DNA of 64,000 nt from Rossellomorea aquimaris (lineage in GTDB: Bacteria; Bacillota; Bacilli; Bacillales; Bacillaceae_B), in contig NZ_JXZC01000001.1 in the NCBI RefSeq assembly GCF_000935355.1, positions 930,001 through 994,000 on the forward strand, read 5' to 3'. A program made the position numbers and the translations under genes. Below are positions 55,115 to 63,410 of the stretch, one piece after another. Below the pieces are notes generated by a model. The model was not told the origin of the DNA. It was given only the letters and a program-made list of their open reading frames with translations, and did no database searches. Position 1 is the stretch's first letter. The number at the start of each line of letters is the position of its first letter.

Positions 55115-56071
55115 TTATTTCCATTCCTTACGAATGTTCTCTGATTGGCGGATCATTCGTTGAATGAGATCCTTAACCGATGGGATATCATGGATTAAAC
55201 CCATCACTTGTCCAGCCCACGCAAACCCTTCGTCTATTTCCCCATCGTAAATGTATCGTTTATTGGCTTCACCGCTTATGTATGATTTTAATCCTTCATA
55301 TCCAGCGTCCGATGTTTCAGCATCCAGTATCTGCTTGGTCCATGTGTTGGAAATGGCTCTTGCCGGGGCCCCTAAAGATCGTTTGATGACTACTGTACCA
55401 CTCTCGTCTCCTTCAATCAAGGCACGCTTATAAACATCAGAAGCATGTACACATTCTTTTGTAGCAATAAACCTTGTACCCATCTCAACTCCTTCAGCAC
55501 CAAAGCTGAGGGCAGCCATTAACCCTCTACCGTCTCCAACACCTCCCGAAGCAATGACCGGAATAGAAACAGCATCAACGACCCTTGGAATCAAGACGAA
55601 TGTACCGATATCATCTTTCCCTAGATGGCCTCCCCCTTCCTGTCCGACCACCATAACGGCATCCGCACCTAGTTCTTCCGCTTTGATAGCCTGTCTTTTT
55701 GAGGAAACTAAAACAAGCTTAACAATGTTCTCCCCTTGTAGTTGTTGAAACAGGGGCGTCGGGTTTCCTCCTGTAACGGAAACGACCGGTACTTTCTCTT
55801 CAATGGCAACGTCCACAAATTCGCTAAAGGGGCGTCCATGTTGACCGATGGCAAAGTTTACTCCAAACGGTTTATCTGTTAACGACCTTACTTTTACGAT
55901 TTCTTCACGAAGCTGTTCAGGATTGTCCAGGGACATTGCAGTAATCTGGCCAAGTCCACCCGCATTCGACACTGCCGCTGCGAGTTCTGCATATGCCAGA
56001 TGAGCCAGGCCACCTTGTATAATTGGATATTGAATGTTTAATAACTCTGTTACCCGTGTTTTCCAATTCAA
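55115..56071 (-). CDS. Nitronate monooxygenase / NAD(P)H-dependent flavin oxidoreductase family
   Basis: 318 residues, FMN-binding TIM barrel of the 2-nitropropane dioxygenase family. IQYPIIQGGLAHLAYAELAAAVSNAGGLGQI at the N-terminus, then AVMVVGQEGGGHLG, IPVIASGGVGDGRGL and GAEGVEMGTRF, which hold the flavin phosphate. Related proteins also act as enoyl-ACP reductase (FabK), so the reaction is open. Start is the TTG at 56071 behind TGGAGGG. Not part of the B. subtilis speA-yktA gap as I know it. Confidence 0.87.
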   Translation of the reverse strand: MNWKTRVTELLNIQYPIIQGGLAHLAYAELAAAVSNAGGLGQITAMSLDNPEQLREEIVKVRSLTDKPFGVNFAIGQHGRPFSEFVDVAIEEKVPVVSVTGGNPTPLFQQLQGENIVKLVLVSSKRQAIKAEELGADAVMVVGQEGGGHLGKDDIGTFVLIPRVVDAVSIPVIASGGVGDGRGLMAALSFGAEGVEMGTRFIATKECVHASDVYKRALIEGDESGTVVIKRSLGAPARAISNTWTKQILDAETSDAGYEGLKSYISGEANKRYIYDGEIDEGFAWAGQVMGLIHDIPSVKDLIQRMIRQSENIRKEWK

Positions 56072-56202
56072 TTGAATCCCTCCATTCATTCATCTATTCT
56101 CGATGGAGTGCGTGAAATCCTTTTCTTGGTGGGAGCATAATTAAAAAGATACTTTGAACCTGATTTGTATGAATTACCGCGTTAAAATTGGAGTGTAGTG
56201 CA

Positions 56203-56344
56203 GATTTTTGGCTCATTCGAGTGAAACGTATGTTTCACTCGCCTTTCAGCTATGCTGAAAGGTCGTCCTGTGATAGAGAATCCCCCGCCCAAGCGAGCTT
56301 GGGCGGGGGATTCTCTATCACAGGACGGAAATGAGCCAAAAATC
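56203..56344. repeat. 142-bp element with perfect four-way-junction fold
   Basis: Closing stem P1: GATTTTTGGCTCATT (56203-56217) with 56330-56344, 15 bp. Inside are three hairpins: P2 CGAGTGAAAC (56218-56227) with 56232-56241, 10 bp; P3 CCTTTCAGC (56242-56250) with 56254-56262, 9 bp; P4 56264-56294 with 56297-56327, 31 bp with a 2-base loop and a CCCCCGCCC core. Only three junction bases are unpaired. It lies in the 489-base gap upstream of speA. It contains no coding frame. The remaining parts of the gap (56072-56202 and 56345-56560) are AT-rich and hold the promoters of the two flanking divergent genes. Confidence 0.93.
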
Positions 56345-56560
56345 ATGGGGATCTATTCTTTTGTTTTGTGCTATGAAATACAAAATAAACCCTGGTTAGG
56401 CATATGCCACTATGCAAAGATTTTCTTAAGTGCTATAATTCATTTGTTTGTTGAAATATCAAAAGAAAATGTATGAAATTGTGGTTATAATCCTATATAA
56501 TGATATCTTTAGCAAGTTGGTTAATTGTGTTATCAAGAATATAAAGAGGTGTTGAATGAA

Positions 56561-58030
56561 TTGTCTCAGAATGAAACGCCGTTGTTTACCGGCTTAATTG
56601 AACATAGTAAAAAAAATCCCGTCCAATTCCATATCCCAGGTCATAAAAAAGGGGCAGGTATGGATCCTGATTTTAAGGATTTCATCGGGGAGAATGCTCT
56701 TTCCATCGATTTGATTAACATCGGTCCTTTAGATGATTTACATCAGCCCAAGGGAATGATAAAAAAAGCTCAGGACCTTGCCGCCGAAGCATTTGGTGCC
56801 GATCATACATTCTTCTCAGTTCAAGGAACAAGTGGTGCCATTATGACAATGGTAATGAGTGTATGTGGACCTGGCGACAAGATCATTGTTCCTAGAAACG
56901 TCCATAAATCGGTTATGTCTGCAATTGTATTCTCAGGAGCTATTCCTATCTTTATCCACCCGGACATTGATGAGGACTTAGGTATCTCTCATGGAATCAC
57001 AACAGATGCTGTAGCCAAAGCATTGGACCAAAATCCCGATGCCAAGGGTGTTCTGGTCATAAATCCAACTTATTTTGGGATTTCTGCAGACCTTAAGAAG
57101 ATTGTAGAAATCTCCCATTCATATAATGTTCCAGTACTTGTGGATGAAGCTCATGGCGTTCATATACATTTCCATGACGAGCTACCCCTTTCAGCAATGC
57201 AGGCAGGTGCTGACCTAGCGGCTACCAGCGTTCACAAACTTGGTGGTTCTATGACTCAGAGCTCTGTCCTTAACATGAAAGAGGGACTTGTTTCATCGAA
57301 ACGGGTGCAAACCATTTTAAGTATGTTGACGACCACTTCGACTTCCTACTTATTACTGGCTTCCCTCGATGTTGCCAGAAAACGGCTGGCCACTGAAGGA
57401 CATGAGCTCATCACCAAGACGATTGAACTGTCGCAGGATATTAGAAGACAGATCAACGAAATTGACGATTTGTACTGTGTTGGTGAAGAGATCCTTGGAA
57501 CGAAAGCTACCTATGCCTATGATCCAACAAAGTTGATTGTGTCCGTGAAGGATTTAGGGATCAGTGGATTTGATGCTGAGAAGTGGCTACGGGAAGCTCA
57601 TAATATCGAGGTTGAGATGTCTGACCTTTATAATATCCTTTGCATCATCACACCTGGTGACACCGAGGTTGAGGGAAATCAATTGGTCATTGCTTTAAAA
57701 GAACTTGTGACAAGTCTTAAGAAACAGGGAGAAATGACACCTGTTAAAGTGATGCTTCCTGATATCCCGGTTCTCTCCATTACTCCCCGGGATGCGTTTT
57801 ATGCAGATACCGAGGTCATTCCAATTGATGAGTCTGTCGGAAGAACAATCGCTGAATTTATTATGGTCTACCCTCCAGGAATTCCGATTTTCATCCCTGG
57901 TGAAATCATCACACAGGAAAACATCAATTATATTAAAACCAATATAGAAGCAGGTCTGCCAGTACAAGGACCTGAAGATTATGATTTGCGTCACTTGAGA
58001 GTAATTAAAGAGCACAGAGCTATAAGATAA
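56561..58030 (+). CDS. speA: Arginine/lysine/ornithine decarboxylase family, SpeA
   Basis: PLP-dependent decarboxylase, 489 residues, very close in length to B. subtilis SpeA (arginine decarboxylase, agmatine and polyamine synthesis). FHIPGHKKGAGM near the start, FFSVQGTSGA (PLP phosphate), LVDEAHGVH (PLP-binding Asp, about 218) and SVHKLGGSMTQSS with the Schiff-base Lys (about 239). The start is the TTG at 56561, nine bases after GAGGTG. The encoded N-terminus MSQNETPL fits SpeA. The four-way-junction element is 217 bases upstream. Confidence 0.94.
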   Translation: MSQNETPLFTGLIEHSKKNPVQFHIPGHKKGAGMDPDFKDFIGENALSIDLINIGPLDDLHQPKGMIKKAQDLAAEAFGADHTFFSVQGTSGAIMTMVMSVCGPGDKIIVPRNVHKSVMSAIVFSGAIPIFIHPDIDEDLGISHGITTDAVAKALDQNPDAKGVLVINPTYFGISADLKKIVEISHSYNVPVLVDEAHGVHIHFHDELPLSAMQAGADLAATSVHKLGGSMTQSSVLNMKEGLVSSKRVQTILSMLTTTSTSYLLLASLDVARKRLATEGHELITKTIELSQDIRRQINEIDDLYCVGEEILGTKATYAYDPTKLIVSVKDLGISGFDAEKWLREAHNIEVEMSDLYNILCIITPGDTEVEGNQLVIALKELVTSLKKQGEMTPVKVMLPDIPVLSITPRDAFYADTEVIPIDESVGRTIAEFIMVYPPGIPIFIPGEIITQENINYIKTNIEAGLPVQGPEDYDLRHLRVIKEHRAIR

Positions 58031-58034
58031 ACAA

Positions 58035-58072
58035 AAAAGGATGAAGAAGGTCCCGCCCTTCTTCATCCTTTT
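58035..58072. terminator. Bidirectional terminator of speA and SR1
   Basis: Perfect 16-bp stem (58035-58050 with 58057-58072), 6-base loop. T-runs follow on both strands. Confidence 0.92.
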
Positions 58073-58125
58073 ATTTATTAGAACCCCTTTAAGACACTTT
58101 CACTCCCTGCTCCCCTTAGCAGGTA

Positions 58126-58245
58126 TCAGTCGTCTAATTCTTTGTCGTCGTTGCAGTCACAGCAGTTAGAGAATAAAACAGAAACCTTCTCATCCTCATA
58201 ATGCTCGATAGTGCCAAGACATGATTGACATACAATTGTTCCCAT
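58126..58245 (-). CDS. sr1P: GapA-binding peptide SR1P
   Basis: 39-residue peptide beginning MGTIVCQSCLGTIEHYEDEKVS and ending in NCCDCNDDKELDD. B. subtilis SR1P is also 39 residues, starts MGTIVCQ, has the same EDEKV segment and a second cysteine cluster, and binds GapA to stabilise its mRNA and to affect RNase J1. The ATG at 58245 follows AGGAGAGG; the longer frame to 58317 lies in the promoter region. Cysteine pairs CQSC and CCDC could bind zinc. Confidence 0.9.
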   Translation of the reverse strand: MGTIVCQSCLGTIEHYEDEKVSVLFSNCCDCNDDKELDD

Positions 58246-58273
58246 CTTTTTTCCTCTCCTTCGCGATGTTTTT

Positions 58274-58287
58274 TGTAAACGCTTTAT
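58274..58287. promoter_or_regulatory. Candidate cre-like site in SR1 leader
   Basis: TGTAAACGCTTTAT agrees with the CcpA consensus except for the last two positions. It falls just after the predicted SR1 start, where a bound repressor would block transcription. B. subtilis SR1 is repressed by sugar, mainly through CcpN. Confidence 0.45.
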
Positions 58288-58477
58288 CTTATCTGCTTCT
58301 ATAATAATATAACACATTTAAAATATCAAGCCTAAATTGTATAACATATTTAACTTTTCATTCTTTTAATTAACCATACTATTAAAGATTAAACTATATG
58401 TAAGTGTTTTCATTAACATGAACAGTTTTTAAAGAAATTCAAAGAGTTTTTGCACATTTTCGCAGGCGCAATGAAAA

Positions 58478-58513
58478 AAGCTGCATAAAGAAGAGATTCT
58501 TCATGCAGCTTTA
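58478..58513 (-). terminator. Terminator after the deacetylase gene
   Basis: AAAGCTGCAT pairs with ATGCAGCTTT, with an inner AGAA-TTCT extension; followed on the minus strand by TTTTTTCATT. Confidence 0.85.
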
Positions 58514-58517
58514 AGAG

Positions 58518-59357
58518 TTATTCAATGGTTTTTATTCTATTGGGATCGAGAGTCTCATATCCCTTATTCCGAAGGCCCTTTACAATATCGGATAAGCCCT
58601 CGCTCGTCCACGTGCGATCATGCATGAGAAGATTTGCCCCATCATTCAGGTAAGGGCTGTTAATCATAATATCGGTGATCGCATCTTTGTTCTGATATTG
58701 CTTTTCCCAATCATATCCGTATGTCCAGTTCATCAGTGACATCTTTTCTTCTGCTGCAATTTGGCGGCTATAGTCAGTATTCTGACCAAATGGAGCTCTG
58801 AAGAATTTAGGTCGTTCCCCAATGATGGATTCAATAAGATCATTTAGGGACACGATCTCTTCTTTTTGTTTTTCAGGACTGATTTCTTTCAGACTGCTAT
58901 GACTATACGTATGATTTCCAATCGTAAATCCCATGTCATGAATCTTTTTTAAAGTCTCTTTCTCTTCAGGTGTTTCAAGAAAATGACCATTTACAAAGAA
59001 GATAGCAGGAGCGTTCAGCGCTTTAAGATCTTTTGCCATTTGTAAGGCGTGTTGATCTGGTGCATCATCGATCGTAAGGAGAACTACTTTAGGATTCGCA
59101 TCACCTATAGGATTAATGCTCCAGTTATTTTCATTGATTGTATAGTCCTTTGTTTGAACTACCTCTTCTGAAGGTTCACTTGTCTCTTCCTGTTCAGTGT
59201 TTTTCTCTGCTGAAGAGTCAACCTCAGTTGTCTTGCCGCTTTCTTCTTCCATTTCAGAATGATCGGGTTTCTTGGTTTCTTCGTTGGTGGTTGTTGGTTC
59301 ACCGGAACATGCTGTTAATAGTAGTAGGGTTAAGCCGGTTGCTAAAATCTTTTTCAT
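58518..59357 (-). CDS. Polysaccharide deacetylase family lipoprotein
   Basis: 279 residues. Lipobox LLTAC (Cys at about residue 17) followed by a 70-residue linker of Thr, Glu, Ser and Lys, then a NodB-type carbohydrate esterase 4 domain: LTIDDAP (metal Asp), GNHTYSHSSL (His pair), and FFRAPFGQNTDYSR. Should deacetylate peptidoglycan or another N-acetylated glycan at the cell surface. ATG at 59357; the GTG three codons before is part of AGGTGAG. Sits alone between SR1 and pdhD in this genome. Confidence 0.88.
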   Translation of the reverse strand: MKKILATGLTLLLLTACSGEPTTTNEETKKPDHSEMEEESGKTTEVDSSAEKNTEQEETSEPSEEVVQTKDYTINENNWSINPIGDANPKVVLLTIDDAPDQHALQMAKDLKALNAPAIFFVNGHFLETPEEKETLKKIHDMGFTIGNHTYSHSSLKEISPEKQKEEIVSLNDLIESIIGERPKFFRAPFGQNTDYSRQIAAEEKMSLMNWTYGYDWEKQYQNKDAITDIMINSPYLNDGANLLMHDRTWTSEGLSDIVKGLRNKGYETLDPNRIKTIE

Positions 59358-59422
59358 GTCTCTCACCTTTCCGTATTCACTTTGAATATTTTAACATATT
59401 CTTAAATGAATCTGGGAAAGAA

Positions 59423-59671
59423 TTAAAATATTTCCATTACATTTTCAAATACAACTTTGAAGGCAAAGAAACACGTTAAACTGAAAGATGTAATAAATAA
59501 GGTCAGCTTTCTTGATTGAACGATTTTCTTGGCGGCAATAAAAGCTAAGTAAAAGAATATAACAAACATGATCCACTTATATTCTAAATGATCTTTATCA
59601 GACATCCATTCAGCTATATAGAAAACACTCCATAAAATCATTTGAACCAAAAATGCAATATACGATTTCAT
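59423..59671 (-). CDS. Small hypothetical membrane protein
   Basis: 82 residues with three membrane segments (about 4-20, 32-47, 58-76). No family recognised. A weak GGGTG site precedes the ATG. Same strand as the deacetylase gene, 65 bases upstream of it, so a shared transcript is possible. Confidence 0.6.
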   Translation of the reverse strand: MKSYIAFLVQMILWSVFYIAEWMSDKDHLEYKWIMFVIFFYLAFIAAKKIVQSRKLTLFITSFSLTCFFAFKVVFENVMEIF

Positions 59672-59982
59672 GTTTATTACACCCTTTAAGTGATTTATTT
59701 TAAACTTCCTTCTTTTTATTTACCCCTATTCATGAATTGAAACCTGAATTGAAACCTGACGATTAGATAATAAAGTCTTAGAGCAACCTTCAATCGTCGT
59801 ATTAATATAGTATATTCTTTTAAGATTACTTTCATTATGTATGTCTTTTCAATTATGTAACATTTCAATGACTTGACCCTTTTACGATTTTTCATATGAT
59901 AAAATGTGACGTAAGATCAGTATAAAAGTTATTTATTTACAAATTAAAGTTCATAGCATCGTTTAAGAAAAGAGGATGATGT
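59672..59982. other. Intergenic region between the small membrane protein and the Slp-like gene
   Basis: 311 bases, strongly AT-rich, holding the promoters of two divergent genes. It contains one perfect 12-base tandem duplication, AATTGAAACCTG at 59735-59746 and 59747-59758. I see no gene or stable hairpin. Confidence 0.6.
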
Positions 59983-60375
59983 ATGAAACATACACTCACT
60001 TTATCAATATTAATCATTTCCACGATGTTGCTTTTGACTTCATGTGACTATATTTCTTCGAACAAGGTTGTTTTAGCAGAAGATCAATTTATAGAAAAGC
60101 AGGTTATATTCTTTACGGATGAACGCAACGTTTCTAAAGAAATACCCTATTACGATGCAATCATTGAGCTGAAAAAACAATATCCTGATGACCTTAAACG
60201 TTTGAAGGTTGTCAGCCTCAATACTGAGGCACCTAATGAAATAGCAGATTCTCCCCCGACTTCACCTGCAATCGTAGTCGTAGAAAATAATCAGGTCATA
60301 TGTAAAGTGGAAGGCGATATTTCCAAAGAAGACATTATAAAACCCGTTTCAACTGCAATTGAAAGTTGGGAATAA
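59983..60375 (+). CDS. Small lipoprotein, Slp-like by position and size
   Basis: 130 residues; signal peptide with lipobox LLTSC (Cys at about residue 21). The rest looks like a thioredoxin-like fold without the CxxC pair (VIFFTDERN, LKVVSLNTEAPNE, PPTSPAIVVVENNQVICKVEGD); this is a prediction from the pattern. B. subtilis has the small peptidoglycan-associated lipoprotein gene slp beside pdhD, at this place and about this size. AAGAGGATGATGT precedes the ATG. Confidence 0.75.
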   Translation: MKHTLTLSILIISTMLLLTSCDYISSNKVVLAEDQFIEKQVIFFTDERNVSKEIPYYDAIIELKKQYPDDLKRLKVVSLNTEAPNEIADSPPTSPAIVVVENNQVICKVEGDISKEDIIKPVSTAIESWE

Positions 60376-60387
60376 TAACAATTGTAA

Positions 60388-60425
60388 AAAAGGGATTGAA
60401 GCGCATTATTGCTTCAATCCCTTTT
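60388..60425 (+). terminator. Terminator after the Slp-like gene
   Basis: Perfect 15-bp stem (60388-60402 with 60411-60425), 8-base loop, then TTTTATT. Confidence 0.88.
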
Positions 60426-60447
60426 ATTCTTGGTAACAAATAAAAAA

Positions 60448-60477
60448 AGGATGATCCCAGCAAGCTGGGATCATCCT
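60448..60477 (-). terminator. Terminator after pdhD
   Basis: Perfect 14-bp stem (60448-60461 with 60464-60477), 2-base loop, seven T on the minus strand. Confidence 0.9.
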
Positions 60478-60489
60478 CGATTTGTTACA

Positions 60490-61899
60490 TTATTTTACGA
60501 TATGAATTGGGCTACCCATAGCAACTTCTGCTGCTTCCATGGAAATCTCACCTAATGTAGGGTGAGCATGGATCGTCATCGCAACGTCTTCAGCAGTCAT
60601 ACCTGATTCAATCGCCAGTCCTAATTCAGCTATCATATCTGAAGCACCGGAACCTACGATTTGTGCTCCGATAATTAAACCGTCTTCTTTACGAGTAACA
60701 AGCTTCATGAAACCATCACTCGCATTAAGAGCCAATGCACGGCCATTAGCAGCGAATGGGAATTTAGCAGCGATCACTTCGATGCCTTCTTCTTTCGCTT
60801 GCGCTTCAGAATAACCTACTGTCGCTAATTCAGGATCTGTGAAACACACAGCAGGTATACCAAGGTAATCGATTTCTGCCGGTTCACCTGAGATGACTTC
60901 AGCAGCAATTTTACCTTCGTAAGAAGCTTTGTGAGCAAGTGGTGGTCCATCCACGATGTCACCGATTGCGAAGATGTTAGGGATGTTCGTACGGCACTGC
61001 TTATCAATTTTGACAACACCGCGGTCTGACATCTCGATGCCAACTTCTTCAAGACCGATTTCATCCGTATTTGGACGACGGCCAACTGTTACAAGCACGT
61101 AATCAGCTTCAACCGTTTTCTCTTCACCTTTTACTTCATATTTAACGACAACGCCGCTATCGCTCTCTTCAACGCCTTTAGCCATTGCTTTCGTTACAAC
61201 CTCGACGCCTTTTTTCTTAAGACCTTTTTTCACGACCGTAGTCATTTGCTTTTCGAAACCGCTAAGGATATCGTCGGCACCTTCTAAAATCGTTACTTGG
61301 GATCCAAGGTTTGCGTAAGCAGTACCAAGTTCAGTTCCGATGTAACCTCCACCGATTACCACAAGCTTCTCTGGAATTTCAGTAAGAGCAAGAGCTCCTG
61401 TTGAATCGATGACGCGTTTTGAGAACTTGAAGCTAGGGATTTCGATTGGACGTGAACCAGTTGCAAGGATCAAGTTTTTGAACTTGTATGTTTGAGCAGA
61501 GTTGTCGTCCATCACACGCAATGTATTAGTATCTACAAGGTAAGCTTCACCGCGAACGATTTCTGCTTTGTTTCCTTTAAGAAGACCTTCAACACCGCCA
61601 GTTAATTTCTTAACCACTCCAGCTTTCCACTCTTGAACTTTATCAAAATTCACTTTTACATTTTCAGCTACGATCCCCATGTCATCAGAATGTTGAGCCT
61701 GATGAAAACGGTGACCCGCTGTGATTAGAGCTTTAGATGGGATACAACCAACGTTCAAGCATACTCCACCCATGTTTTCTTTTTCGATGATTGTCACTTT
61801 TTGCCCCAGCTGCGCTGCACGGATTGCAGCAACATATCCTCCGGGACCTGAACCGACTACTATAGTATCTGTTTCAATTGGGAAATCTCCTACTACCAT
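60490..61899 (-). CDS. pdhD: Dihydrolipoyl dehydrogenase (E3 of pyruvate dehydrogenase)
   Basis: FAD enzyme of 469 residues that reoxidises the lipoyl group of the E2 subunit using NAD+. [17 protein letters not shown] (FAD), the redox disulfide [15 protein letters not shown] (about 44-58), [17 protein letters not shown] (NAD), and the catalytic His-Glu in [14 protein letters not shown] near the C-terminus. Four bases after pdhC, with GGAGGCG as ribosome-binding site. Confidence 0.98.
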   Translation of the reverse strand: MVVGDFPIETDTIVVGSGPGGYVAAIRAAQLGQKVTIIEKENMGGVCLNVGCIPSKALITAGHRFHQAQHSDDMGIVAENVKVNFDKVQEWKAGVVKKLTGGVEGLLKGNKAEIVRGEAYLVDTNTLRVMDDNSAQTYKFKNLILATGSRPIEIPSFKFSKRVIDSTGALALTEIPEKLVVIGGGYIGTELGTAYANLGSQVTILEGADDILSGFEKQMTTVVKKGLKKKGVEVVTKAMAKGVEESDSGVVVKYEVKGEEKTVEADYVLVTVGRRPNTDEIGLEEVGIEMSDRGVVKIDKQCRTNIPNIFAIGDIVDGPPLAHKASYEGKIAAEVISGEPAEIDYLGIPAVCFTDPELATVGYSEAQAKEEGIEVIAAKFPFAANGRALALNASDGFMKLVTRKEDGLIIGAQIVGSGASDMIAELGLAIESGMTAEDVAMTIHAHPTLGEISMEAAEVAMGSPIHIVK

Positions 61900-61903
61900 T
61901 GTA

Positions 61904-63250
61904 TTACGCCTCCATTAATAATAATTCTGGATCGTTCAACAAACGCTTGATATGGTTAAGTGCATGTTGAGCAGTAGCTCCGTCGATCATTCGGTGATCG
62001 AAGCTCAATGATAATGCTAACACAGGTGCGGCTACAATTTCACCATTTTTAACTACAGGTTTTTCTGCAATACGTCCGACTCCAAGGATGGCAACCTCTG
62101 GATGGTTGATTACTGGAGTGAACCATTGTCCACCGGCAGAACCAATATTCGTGATTGTACATGAAGCACCTTTCATTTCATCACCTGAAAGCTTACCATC
62201 ACGAGCTTTTCCAGCCAGTTCGTTAATTTCATTTGAAATTGAGAACATGGATTTACGATCAGCATTTTTCACAACAGGTACTAATAGTCCTTTGTCAGTA
62301 TCCGCTGCGATACCAATGTTGTAATAATGTTTTTGTACGATTTCGCTCGTTGAATCATCAATAGATGTGTTTAGAGCAGGGTATTCACGTAATGCACTTG
62401 TTAATGCTTTAACGATGTATGGTAAGAATGTTAATTTAATACCTTTTTCAGCTGCAACTTCTTTGAACTTCTTGCGGTGAGCCCAAAGTTTTGTCACATC
62501 GATTTCATCCATTAATGTTACGTGAGGAGCTGTATGTTTAGAGTTAACCATTGCTTTCGCAATTGCTTTACGCATACCACTCATTTTCTCGCGAGTTTCA
62601 GGGTATTCACCCTCTGGTGCTTTAGGAGCAGCTTTTTTAGAATCAGCTTCTGGTGCTTTTTCTTCTGTTTTAGCTTCTTCAGCAGTTTCAGCCGGCTTAG
62701 AATCTCCGCTTAAGAATGCATCGATATCTTCCTTGACAACACGTCCGTTTTTACCAGAACCGGATACTTGGCGAATTTCCACGCCGTTTTCTCTAGCGTA
62801 TTTACGAACGGAAGGCATAGCGATCACACGCTTATTAGGATCAACTTCAGCATCTTGACCTGTTGATTCTTCCTTTGTTTCAGGAGCAGCTTCTTTCTTG
62901 ACATCTTGTCCAGATTCAGCAGATCCTTGAACTTGACCTTTTGTTTTCTCATCAGCTTTAGGAGCTTCTTTCTTCTCTCCATCGTCACCTTTGAACTGAA
63001 GATCTTCGTATCCAGGAGCATCGAACTTAATCAGTGTGTCACCTACAACCGCTACAGTACCTTCGTCAACAAGAAGTTCTTCAACTGTTCCTGCTACCGG
63101 AGATGGAATTTCTACTACTGCTTTATCATTTTGGACTTCACATAGTACATCGTCTTCTTCAACTTTATCGCCAGGCTTAACAAACCATTTTACGATTTCA
63201 CCTTCATGAATACCTTCACCAATGTCTGGTAATTTGAATTCGAATGACAT
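61904..63250 (-). CDS. pdhC: Dihydrolipoamide acetyltransferase (E2 of pyruvate dehydrogenase)
   Basis: 448 residues. One lipoyl domain with the lipoyl-lysine in [13 protein letters not shown] (Lys44 or so), an Ala/Glu/Lys-rich linker, a peripheral-subunit-binding domain ([21 protein letters not shown], about 140-175), a second linker and the catalytic acyltransferase core with the [15 protein letters not shown] motif (His about 419). Core of the multi-enzyme complex. Start ATG behind AGGAGG. Confidence 0.98.
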   Translation of the reverse strand: MSFEFKLPDIGEGIHEGEIVKWFVKPGDKVEEDDVLCEVQNDKAVVEIPSPVAGTVEELLVDEGTVAVVGDTLIKFDAPGYEDLQFKGDDGEKKEAPKADEKTKGQVQGSAESGQDVKKEAAPETKEESTGQDAEVDPNKRVIAMPSVRKYARENGVEIRQVSGSGKNGRVVKEDIDAFLSGDSKPAETAEEAKTEEKAPEADSKKAAPKAPEGEYPETREKMSGMRKAIAKAMVNSKHTAPHVTLMDEIDVTKLWAHRKKFKEVAAEKGIKLTFLPYIVKALTSALREYPALNTSIDDSTSEIVQKHYYNIGIAADTDKGLLVPVVKNADRKSMFSISNEINELAGKARDGKLSGDEMKGASCTITNIGSAGGQWFTPVINHPEVAILGVGRIAEKPVVKNGEIVAAPVLALSLSFDHRMIDGATAQHALNHIKRLLNDPELLLMEA

Positions 63251-63342
63251 GGACTCTACCTCCTGTATTGAATAATGATTAAAAATAGATGAATGTAATA
63301 TTTTATCTCTGTCTGATTTTCTTATATCTACAATTGGAAAAG

Positions 63343-63363
63343 AGAAGGGTGGATTGCCCTTCT
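63343..63363 (-). promoter_or_regulatory. Hairpin in the pdhB-pdhC gap
   Basis: Perfect 7-bp arms AGAAGGG (63343-63349) and CCCTTCT (63357-63363), with a CTTTTCC tail on the minus strand. It lies in a 160-base gap between two genes of one operon and could be an attenuator or a processing site. An internal promoter for pdhCD is also possible in this gap. Confidence 0.45.
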
Positions 63364-63410
63364 GTTCTCCTTTGAATATCTAGGGGGGAGCTATAAAAAC
63401 TCCTTACCCA

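Larger units (their letters stand above)
58035..58294 (-). ncRNA. SR1: SR1-type dual-function small RNA
   Basis: A minus-strand transcription unit of about 260 bases: TTGATA (58329-58324), 17 bases, TATTAT (58306-58301), predicted start near 58294, the SR1P reading frame, and the terminator shared with speA at 58035-58072. In B. subtilis SR1 (205 nt) lies next to speA, encodes SR1P and pairs with ahrC mRNA. The base-pairing part cannot be confirmed from sequence alone. Confidence 0.75.
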
